Shown one piece after another: positions 37,701 to 49,700 of a DNA stretch of 64,000 nucleotides. The DNA is taken from positions 292,001-356,000 of the forward strand of contig JAQGDQ010000090.1 of assembly GCA_030141605.1 (NCBI GenBank). Direction: 5' to 3'. The position numbers and the translations under genes are program-made. Every line of letters starts with the position of its first letter. Within the stretch, counting starts at the first letter, position 1. The notes under the pieces were generated by a model. That model did not search any database, was not told the origin of the DNA, and worked only from the letters and a program-made list of their open reading frames with translations. Origin of the DNA: Tubiluchus corallicola (Eukaryota; Priapulida; Priapulimorpha; Priapulimorphida; Tubiluchidae).

Positions 37701-40700
37701 CTTCAGGATTTAATATAGTGATGGAATTGTTTGTGCATTGTACTTTACCAGAGTTACATACTGTTTTATATTCTATATAATATTTCCCCCTTTTGTCTCT
37801 GTATTCAGTCATGATGATTTTAGCATACTTAAATGACGTTTCATGCACGTCACGAACAGATTGAAAGTTCTGTGAATTGGACAGCCAGTGCCAAAGTTTT
37901 ATAGTAACACGTGCTAGCAGCCTTGATGAATGATGAAAAATGATTTCCTCCCCAGGCTTATAATTTAAGAAGGGACCCAGGCGGATTACTTTAGATCCTT
38001 TCTTAAATTAAGTTGAGGAAGGGAAGGGTTATCGTGGAAGTCCACTTTGTATCAAGCTAGGGATAGTTTAAATAATTCCACTGCAGATTTTGGATACCTC
38101 TAGACTTAAACACTATCCCTGCTTTTCACAGGTGTGTTGCTCATACTATTGTAGGACCTACGTGTACAATAAAAATTGTGGCACACACAATGAATTAAAG
38201 TTGTTTTTTAGTTTGCGTCATCTGCATTTGCCCTTTTCAATTTTTATTCTTTATAATTAATGCACATTATTGCAAATTACATGTACAATATATTTTGTTA
38301 AAAATCAGTACTAAATACTTATTTTTGTGTTATCATTAGACAGAACCTATATTTTAGTGAGACATTCTGGTTTTCATTGTTATTGTTGTCACAATTAGTG
38401 TTGTTTTCACTGCCGTTGTCCTTGTTATTATGTAGTGATTAAGTTCTAAATGTTTGTCTGACGTATTTACTCACTGCATGATATATGAATTTCATACTTT
38501 GATTCACATGGTTAAGTTTAACACATTCCGCTTATTAATCTCGCCCATTAAGTAATTACGAAAACTTCAATGGCACAAAATTTCATTTGGTATTTTCAAT
38601 AGAACAGCTGTAATTTGGTTCGCATTAATTTAAATCTGTAATAATTTAAAAATTTTCCAATTTGCAATTTCAGTCACCAGGCAGCAGTATGAGATTAATG
38701 TCAATGACAAAGACGTATTGAAAGGAAATACAGCTGTACTAAATTGTGATATACCGACTTTTGTTAGACCATATTTGGAAATTGACTTTTGGGAACAGGA
38801 TGGACGTCGTATATTCCCAGGTAATGAATTTGGAACGTAAAAAATGATTAATTAGTGTAAAGGTAAAAGGAGTTACGGTGAAATGAAGTTTAAACGGTTA
38901 CCTTTGTTTGTGACTTGATCAAAATGGCTTACTGGTTTTGTTCTGTTCAAAGTGGTAAATTTAACAAATTTGTGTGTAAAAAGTTGTAATTACTCTGGGT
39001 ATAGTAATAACAAATTAAAAAAAATATTAACAATAAATCTTCGTACTTATCCTAATTAATTGTCAAATAAATAAGTGAACAAGCTAAGTGTGTATCGAGA
39101 TTTGCTTTTGGTTTAGGCTTTAGAAAAATGAGATGTTAAATTTGTGGCTTTCAGCTAGAAGTGATCGAAATAACTGCAACAAGAAAGATCTTCTAAAAAA
39201 TGAAAAGTATGCTGTGCTTATACAGCCTGCAAGAAAGTAAAATCGTGTCGCCAACATTCACTGCAAAAAGCTCCATTTTAAGTAATTAAATCTTTTCAGC
39301 TTATTGTTGCTGATTCAAACACTTTTCAATGTTAATACTGTAGTTAAATCTAACTTAATTATTTTTATTGAATTTTCGTGCAGAAGAAAAATGGTTGGCA
39401 GGCAGTTTCATAGGTTAAGATTACAAATGCCGCTTTACCAGTCATTCTTTGAATTCATATCTCCCGAGTGTTTTGATAAAGGACAATAAGTCTCTAGATA
39501 AACTCCTGTAGATCGGCTTAAACGAATTCCAGAAGATAATCAGGATATTAAATAGGCATCATACATTAACAGACAAGTTCTCTGAGTTTATGTTTCAGCA
39601 TTTTTGATTGTAACATAACAGTATAATAGATGTATCAGACTGCCTTAAGTAATCTATATGTTGTTATAAAAGTATTATTGTTCATCATAAGACACCGCAC
39701 CTTAGGGCATATGAAGCGATTACTGAGACAATTTTTGTGTTGTACATACTTTTTAATGTTAAACTTTGACCACATGACTCAACAACGATATTTAAAAAGG
39801 GCCAATTTGTTTGAATCTCTTTCAAGTTTTTCCTGTGTGGTATTGTCATGAATACCTGCTTCAGCATGATCTATAAATCCAATATTAATGCTTAGTGGGC
39901 TGGTTTTTGGGTGTGCAACTGCTGTAATAGATATAGCCTCTGGACATTAAATCTTAAAAGCGAATTTGACAGTCATGCAAGCTCATAATTTATTATCATT
40001 TTTATACCAGCTGTACAAGTTTATTTTCTCATTTACAATGTCGTTTTAGCAATTAAAACACTTAATTCAGCAGTAATTCTAAAATGAATGATGACAAGTT
40101 TGGAAGCAAATCTGTCACACAACTCCGCATTGTGCGATTGTTATTACCATAGTTTACCATTTGTTATGCTCTTATTGATTTGCTTTAACATTTTACAAAA
40201 GAGGTGCAATTATCGAACTGTCAAAATCTAACGGCGATCATTTGTCTTTCTTGCATTACAGGTGAGAAGTTTAGCATTTTTCCGTCAGGTGAGCTGCACA
40301 TCAGAAATGTCACAGAAGAGGACGCGAGGAGCTCTTACAAGTGTGTGACAAGGAACAAGGTTACTGGCGTGCGGGTAGCTAGTAAACGTGTGGGACGGAT
40401 GAAGTTGACAAGTAAGTTTAAAACTCTGTGGGTATATCGTCGCGTGTTTTTCTGTCACTATCACTACCTGGATAAACTGATAAAGCTAAAAATTACGTTA
40501 AAGTAAGACATTTCTTTCAGGAATTGACATTTTTCTTGACGTATTTGCTTTTTCTTGACCTTATCAATAATTTTTTGCAGACGTTGTGAGTTTACGTCCA
40601 ACAATCGTTGATGTTTTGTCACGCATAGTCGTCAAAGAAGGAGATTCTATAGAGCTTCCTTGCTATACACAGGCAGTACCTCTTCCATCCTATCGCTGGT

Positions 40701-43700
40701 ATCGTCACGGCGGGGTAGGATTGAATCCTGTGCAGCTATCCAGAAGAGTCCGTCAGTTGTCCGGCAGCCTGTATATTGATAGTGTCAGGCTGGAAGACGC
40801 AGGAAATTATGTGTGCGAAGTTGAGAATTGGTTAGGTTCTTCCAGAGCAACTACCGAGCTTTCCGTTTCGGGTAAGAGACAACATGAGATAGCATTGGTA
40901 GGCCCAGGAAGCAGTGTGCTTTTTGACCTAGTTTTGACTATGGTAACACATGAATGTAACACTAGCTGCCATATGTATCTTGTTTTCGAAATTTCATAAA
41001 TGCCGTAACTAGGTGTTATAGTTTATAAACAAGCAAGACTAAGTTAATTTAATACATCGTAAAAAAAGTAAAATTTCTTTCATTAAACTTTCTGCCTGGA
41101 AGAGTCAAAATTGAAATAGAAATTTGGTTGCCAGTGCAAAATTTCTTCCTTTTCGTGTAACATTTGAGTACAGTTCCTGTTATTTAAATTGAATCTGTAA
41201 TTATCGTTTAAATCCTCATAAATTCTCATATTTGCATGAATGATTTTTTTAAAAAAAATTTTTATGTTGATGGCAATTTGGAATTTTAATCTGCACGTAA
41301 TTGTATTTGTTGTAATAACATTGACCTGCAACAGTTTCATTACAGAATATTTTGAAAACATTCTGCTTTTTCTAGGTTTAAACTAGTAACAAACATTTTG
41401 CATATTATCAAATTAAAATTCTTTTTTTTTCAGTGCCTTTAAGTGTACGAGTTACTCCATCATCTCAAATCATAGATAGCGGCAATGAGGCCTCCATGAA
41501 TTGCACCGCTGTTGGATATCCCGTGCCAAAGATTTCCTGGTATAAGAATGGGGAGCTGCTGGGGTCCGATGTTGCTACAACAAACCAAGGACTGAGCACT
41601 GTACGCATTACGAACCTCATGCAGGAGGACCGGGGCATGTATCAGTGCTTTGCCTCAAATGATGAAGAGACTGTGAATGGGGAAGCTCAGATTGAGCTTG
41701 GAAGTACGTACATTTTACAGACATAATTATTTTGTGTTGTGTTGGCTGTGCAGTAGGCCTCTATATAAGCAGCAAAACATCAAATCAAATAAATTTATTA
41801 AAATGATGAATTTGTTTATAGCAGTTAAGTGAAAGATAGCAACCAGATTACAGTGTTCCCTCGCTACTTCGCAGTTCGTTTATTGCGCACTCTCTGTTTC
41901 GCGGGTTTTTGTGGTACTCCATCTAAAGTATTTTTGCACATGCGTAGTACGTATTGTACAGTAATGTACAGATTTGATGAATTTTGCATAAAATATAAAT
42001 CATAAATAATTACCATTTACAGTAAATAGTGTATTTATTCGGCGGATGAATACACACCAAAAACGAAATGTTGTACTTGCGCCTGCTTGAGATGCTACTT
42101 GCCGACTTGAGATTGTACACAACATACGATTGGTTGATTGATGGAATGTAAAATAATGTATAACTACTAAAATAAGTATAGCGTCCCTACTTCACGGAAA
42201 TTCACTTATCGTGGGTGGGCCTGGAACAGAACACCCGCAATAAGCGAGGAAACATTGTTTTATAAAATAGTTTTCATACGCATAAGGTTAATATGACAAA
42301 TATGAGTGTTTGACATCAGGCTAGAGTATATCTTATAGATTGTCCAAATATGTAACTTGTATTAATAAGGGCATTCAAAATGCAAGTCTAATGGTCATTT
42401 TATTGCAATTGATCATTAAAAATAAGGAAATTAGCTTTCACTAATGACAAAATGAAGCCACTGCAATTATTGAATTTTTGAAACTAACTTGGCTGAAATG
42501 AAGGAAATGTGAAGAACGTTGGGGGTGAGCTTGGATTTGAACCAGGAGATTTTTTGGATTGCAAGAAATGCCATTACAAGTAAATCACACAGCTTCTTGT
42601 AATTTTAATTCAGTCCTAAGAGCTCGTCAACCAAACATCCTAACAGCTCGCCAAATTTCCATGTTTTCTTCTTTTACCTCATATATGATTTCAAAAATTT
42701 AATGATTATGGGTTATTTCTATCACTAACCGATAATTAAGATTGTAAATAACTTTGTTTTATTAATTTAGGCAGATGTTGGTGAAGTAGCACCAACATCA
42801 GCTGTTCTGTGTTGAACGTTTTGTGAAATTCTGCAACTGTAACTGTAATGTTTTATTACTATAGTCAGATTAATTTATCCATTTGAATTTCCTGTTGCTT
42901 TGCTAATAATAATTCAAATCCATTATTTATTTTCAGGTGCTGCACCAACGATAATCACTGGTTCTGAAAATATGAACTCAAACATAGGCATGGGTGCTTC
43001 ACTGAGTTGTGTGGTAACAGGTAATCCTACGCCTGAGATGGTCTGGTTCCTAGACGACGAAGAGGTTGCTGTTGGTGGTTCAGCTAGAAGAATCACAACA
43101 GTGGTCACTGAGACTAATTATGTGACAAGCTCTTTAAATGTGACCAGTGCCAGGATTGAGGACGGTGGCCAGTATAGATGTCTTGCAAAGAACATGCATG
43201 GAGAGGCAGAGAAGACGATGCGCTTGAATGTGAATGGTGAGAGAAGCTTTTCTTGCTTTTGTTGCTTTTCTTGTAAATTAAATAATAATCTTTTATTAGT
43301 TGTAAAACGTATGTCAGCCATTTTGCTTTAAATGTCTATTCACATTACTTGTACTCTTTGTCTGTTTCATATAGAAAATTACGTGACTAGAAAAAAAATT
43401 GAAAGAAATAAATTCCTGTTTATACCACTTCAGTTATTGCTATTTTTGGAAATTAAGCAGAATTATGACATTTCGACATTATAAAAGTTATCAAAAATTT
43501 AAGTTATCACTAAAGTTATCACTAATTATAATCATTGTCATGATGACATCATTACTGATTACTGTCGTGAGAGAGTTAATTTTAATTCACCATAAATCGG
43601 GAACTGTATAGGCCTCACTATATTTTGGGGTATTTGAAGTGGCCGTTGCCGCTACCTTTTAAGCATTTGAATTTCTTTTGGAAGCCCCAAACTTATGTTT

Positions 43701-46700
43701 GAAAAATGTCAGTTTCTGTTCTTATTTGTTAATCATATTTTAGGTCCTCCGTATATTCGACCATTCAAAAACTTGACAATCGCTGTTGGGAAGAACGCAA
43801 CGATCAAGTGTCATGTTAGCGGTTATCCGATTGCTTCCGTTTGGTGGAAAAAAGGTAAACAAAGATGTTTTTTTGAGAACCATTTTATGTGTTGCATATT
43901 TTTAAACATTTACATTTCTTGAATTTGTATCAGTTTATCATGTAAACATTTCATGAGCATTAGTCTCAGCTGATGATATATTCAATTTCTGTTGTGCATA
44001 TTTTGTGTGATGTTTATTCTTTAGTTTACCAAATTCTGACGTCTTTTTAGGAAATCGAAGACTTCCGGCTAAGCCTCATCAGCAGGTGATAGATGGTGGC
44101 AGGACTCTAGTGATTGACAATGCGCAGAAAAATCGTGACAATGGCGAGTATACATGTTTTGCTAGAAGTCCATCTGGAGATACAACTCAGAGGAGCATCA
44201 ACGTTGATGTCAAAGGTACCATTTAAGATCCTGTTGTTCATTAATTTTGACAATGTTGACTTTGATTTATGAGATACAAAAGGAATGCCAGATTCATTTA
44301 TCTGTTCACCTTGATTTTTGATTAAACCAGGTTTTTGAAATGTAATTTTACATATACATGATTTTTTAGTGTTGACACTCATGGAAAGTGCTCCATGTGT
44401 CATTCATTGCTAGATTATAAATTATAACGTTATCATTTTTTATAACATTTACTGAACTGTCTTTGAAGTGAAATTATAGAATTCGGGTATTTTAATCACA
44501 TATATTTGGATGAAAGGCCTTGGTATCATATGGCTGACTTTGAAACCAGCAAATGTTTTGCTGTGTAGGGTGGGTGGAGTGCATCTAGCCTTCTTTTACT
44601 GTTCCTAATTCTGTTATAAACAATCAAACCAAATCACCATCAAAGTACCATATGTCCAGTGTTTTAAGTGAAGTTTTTAGCTATTACTAGTCTCCAAATT
44701 TTGAAATAATCAGTAGAGTTTAAATGAAAATGCAAAAATATATTTCATTTCTGAAGCATAGTGATGCCTGTTGATCGATGCCATTCAGAAAGTTTACACT
44801 TTCCATCACTTTCTTCCTTAAACATAAAAATACATTATAAATTTAATTTTAACAAATTGTCTAATAATGTTAAATAGTTGTATCAGAAACTACTGTGTAC
44901 TAATTTTTGTATGTAATAATCTTTTTATTAGCATAGTTTTTATGTGTTTAAATGACTATAGAATAAATAATTTTTCTTCATGCATACCATACGTACTATT
45001 TCAACAAGTTCCCGGGTTTTGTTTTCAATGGAATATCTTCCATTGCAGTGCCACCCTCACTTAGCGCATTTCAGTTCCCCCGTTTGGTACTGGGAAAACG
45101 TGCTGGTGCTGTATGTATCGTGGATAGCGGAGACCCACCAATATATTTTCGGTGAGCCCTAAACTACTGGTCTCCCTGTGTTTTTTTGTACTGATATTGT
45201 GGTAAATTTCTTTCAGTTGCGCCATCCTTAGGGGACTTCATGTTTCCTAAAATTAAGGCAGGACAACGGGCTGCTGCAGTTTGCTTTGTTAATGAGGGTG
45301 ACCCACCTATAAACTTTCGGTGAGAACTCGCACATTGTTGTACTAATTTGTCACATTTTGCTTTGCAGTTCCACCCTCTATCGGCCGGTTTGAATTTGAA
45401 AAAATGAGAGTAGGTGCAAGAGCTGCTGCGGTGTGCTTTGTCAATTATGGTGATCCACCAATCATATTTCGGTGAGAATGTGACCTTAAAGTATTAACCT
45501 GAAATGTTTCATTTCAGTGCCACCATCTTTGGGACAGTTTAGTTTTGAAAGGATGCGTGTGGGTGACAGAGCAGCTGCAGTGTGCTTTGTGAACAGAGGT
45601 GACCCGCCCCTTTGGTTTCGGTGAGAAATATTGATATATTTGTTTTGCTGATTAATGGCATTTACTCATTTTAGCATCCCCGTCGGTCGGCCCTTTCGAG
45701 TTCCCTCAGATGCCGATCGGAAGCAGAGTTGCAGCCGTATGTTTCGTTGACAAGGGTGACCCACCGATTACATTTCGGTGAGAATTTCTCTTCTGCCCAC
45801 TTCTTAATTTGAGTTGTCAAGAATGCCTGATCTGAAGTGGTTTGTGCAGTTGCTTGGTGTAGTGGTTGCAAGTATTGTGTATGATCCCCCATTTCATGTG
45901 GTGCTTGTGCTTGGCTTTATAAAGAATTTTTTTATCTTATTTAGGAGAAGTAGCAGTGACGTTCTGTTTCATGCTGCCTTTAATGCAGTCTGTTTCGGAG
46001 CAGACAGACAATGTGTCATATCAAATGCTTTTGGATGATTTACACATTCATTTCTTTCAGTTCCGCCATCTATTGTACCATTTGAGTTTCCAAAGCTCGG
46101 ATTTGGAGAAAGGGCTGGAGCGGTGTGTTTAGTGAATCTTGGCGATCCGCCCATTACCTTTGGGTGAGGATTATTTTGAAAACTGATAGCTTATGTTTTT
46201 CAGTGCCACCAAAACTGAGGCCATTTTACTTTGATCGACTGAATGTTGGAGAAAGAGGCGGTGCTGTTTGTATTGTGAGCTTGGGTGACCCACCTATCAC
46301 TTTCCGGTGAGGATTTTAGCACTACGCAATGCTATTCTTCTGTGTGCGTGTGTGTGTGTGCGTGCGTGCGCTTGTTTGTGTATGTGTATATACACGTATA
46401 TGCACTTCCAGTTTTTCCAGTTTTTCCTTTTCTTGGTAATTAAAGTACACGAGGAATTTATTTTTTAGGTATCGAAAATTTACAACTGATGGAAACGTGC
46501 TTGCATGCGTCCATTCCTTGTTTTCTAGCATTGTTCGACACTTGTCATTAAATTGTATTGTCTTGTCTGCATTTTCAGTTGTCCCAGCTTTGCGTCCTTT
46601 TGCTTTCACAAGAGTTCAGGTTGGATCCAGGTCAGGAGTTGTTTGTATTGTAGAATTGGGCGATCCACCGATAAAGTTCCGGTGAGAAACTGTTAGCTGA

Positions 46701-49700
46701 ACAGAGCTGCTACTTTTAGTATTTAGTTAGCACGTGTGAATTGTGTACATGTTATGTGTCAGAACTGTGTGGCTCAGGAGCAGATTAATTCCGGAATGAG
46801 TACCTGCGGAGAACAGATCACCTATCTTTATTGCTAATTAATCTGCATTATTACTTTTTCATCATTTTCCAGGATTGAAGTTCGAGGATTTTACACATTT
46901 TGTTTGTAAAGCTCATTAATGCAGTGTGCTTTTAATTACAGAGGCACCAATGCTGACACTGTCATTCAGCTTTCCACGAGTGAGGTTACACAAACGAGCT
47001 GCTGCAGTTTGCCTTGTAACTGGTGGTGATCCGCCTATAACATTTCGGTGAGAAACTCTGCTAGGTGATTTAGACTAACAGTAAAACATGCTTTTCAGCG
47101 ATTCCCATTCTGCATCCATTTGAATTTCCGAAATTGATTCTTGGCGCCAGAGCTGGTGTTGTGTGTATTGTCGTGTTTGGCGATCCGCCCATAAAATTTC
47201 GGTGAGTTGGTTTAATATCGAAACCATGAATGTGATTTGATGTGAAGTGGATGTTTTTTGAATGTGTAATATTTGCCCAGTGTATTTGCAGCATTTCAGT
47301 ACTAATCTTTGCAGTTCACTTTTTTTCAGCAGTTACTCTTTTCATTGGTACTTTTGCTACAGTTTGTGTGATACCATTTTCAGAACCGCTGATGCTAACA
47401 CCCTTCTCATTTCCTCGAGTGAGGTTACACAAGCGAGCAGCCGCGGTCTGTCTAGTGACTGGCGGAGATCCGCCCATAACGTTCTGTGTAGGACAATAAC
47501 ATATTTTACAGAATGTGACAGTGTGTGCTGTAATTTTTCAGCTGCACCCAGAATAGTTCCATTTGACTTGCCAAGAACAGCAGCGGGCGATAGAGGTGGC
47601 ACTGTGTGCATTGTGAACAGTGGTGACCCACCAATTACATTTCGGTGAGAATGCTCTAACTAACTAACATTGATTTTGGAGTGTTTGTTGGAGTGCTTCC
47701 TTTTCTTGAGCGCTTATTTACGCATTTGCACTTTCTTTTTGTTTCTAGTTGGACTTTCAACAGTTTCATTTAAAAAGCTCATCAAAAACAACTAGATGTT
47801 TTTAGCAGGAATAACATCGAAAGTTGCTTATGGTAAGCCTTCTGTCCTTGTTCTGTAATGGACCCTGACAGCTTAGGCTACTATCATTATAAATTTCAAA
47901 TGTTTTACTTCAGCACCACCAGGACTGCTGCCGTTTGAGTTTCAAAGAGTTAATGCCGGAGACAGAGTTGGCACAGTGTGCATTGTTTTCAGTGGAGATC
48001 CTCCAATATCATTTCGGTGAGGAGTTGCTCAGAATTTCTGTTTTACCATTTTGCAGCTTCTCCGTTGATTGATACCTTTGCATTTTCAAGACGTAAGATT
48101 GGAGAGAGAGCATTTGTGGTATGCGGAGTGACAAATGGTGATCCGCCCATAACATTTCGGTGAGAGTTTGGTTTTAAACTCTTGTTTTGCATTTTTACAG
48201 CTTCTCCGGTGATTGATTCATTTGAGTTTTCGCAACTTAAAGTTGGGGAGAGAGCATTTGTTGTGTGTGGGGTGAAGAATGGTGACCCGCCAATAGCATT
48301 TCGGTGAGAACCTACTTTCTCAGTATTAATACCATTGATGAATCTTTTCAGCTCCGCCCACAATTGATGAATTTAGTTTTACACGGCGAACAATTGGTGA
48401 GCGAGCAGGCGTTGTGTGTATAGTGACAAGTGGTGACCCTCCTATCAGCTTTCGGTAGGCTTGCTATTATTGTGTTCTGTTGTGTTTGTGGAAAGTAGTG
48501 TTTCCATTCCTTGAACAGCCCTCTTTCATCTCCTTTTAGGTTCTTGGAAGTACAGCAGTAATTTGTACTTGATGGAGAACTGGAGTATCTGCAAAAGTTT
48601 CTTTACAATTTTATTTATTAGTAGAGACAGTACTCACTGACATGTTTTAATTCCAGTGCCTCCGGTTCTGGATAGCTTTGAATTCCCTCAAAGGACTCTT
48701 GGCGAAAGGGCATTTGTCGTTTGTGGTGTAGCCAAAGGTGATTCCCCAATAACATTTCGGTGAGCTGCGATATTATTGTAGCATTCCTAGGTGGGCTGCA
48801 TTGATGTATGTTTGTTAGTGCAGGTAACTTTTCTTTACTTTCAGTTCCCCCGTCTTTGGATCCGTTTGATTTTGCACAAAAAGTTGTCGGTGATAGGGCA
48901 GCCGTCGTTTGCTATGTAAACAGGGGTGACCCACCGATTCAGTTTCGGTGAGCACTGTTTTCCCATCTAACTTCTTTCTTGTGCCACCAAAACAGTGTGC
49001 ATTTTTTTCAGAACCACCGGTAGTAGACAAGTTTGTGTTTCCAAGAAGACGAGTGGGCAGCCGTGCTTTTGTTGTGTGTGGTGTAGAAAAGGGTGACCCG
49101 CCGATACAATTTCGGTGAGCTCCAGTTTAATGTTAGAGCTGGTGTGACTGTGATGATGCCTCTCCTTACTTTTTTCTAGTCCCGCCTGTACTGGAACCAT
49201 TTGACTTTCTCAGGAGGACTGTCGGTGACAGAGCTGCAGTCGTCTGTTTTGTGAACAAGGGAGATCAACCGATAACATTTCGGTGAGCTCCATACGATGA
49301 ACTCTTTTTCATGCAATTTGACATTTTTATTCATAGAGTCACCCACGTTGGACGCATTTCAATTTCCAAGGCGAAAAATTGGCCAACGTGCATTCGTAGT
49401 GTGTGGAGTGGCGAGTGGTGACCCTCCGATATCATTTCGGTGAGACATTTATGGTCAGTTTTGCCACATGCACTAACCATTGGTTTCTTACAGCAGGTGA
49501 CACATCTTGCGAGAAATTGCAAGCTGTACGAAATATTTAAATGAATAATGCTTATTTTACAGCCCCTCCTGTTTTGGACTCATTTGAGTTTGCAAGGAAA
49601 CGGATTGGTTCTAGAGCAGCAGCGGTGTGTTATGTAGACATTGGTGATCCACCTATTAAATTTCGGTGAGGCATTATGAACTATGTGAACATTAATTACC

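Noticed and set aside
48043-48363. 106-codon minus-strand frame across 7a.14 and 7a.15
   Set aside because: It is the antisense shadow of conserved cassettes and repeats their symmetry; similar shadows occur at 45671, 47070 and 48967.
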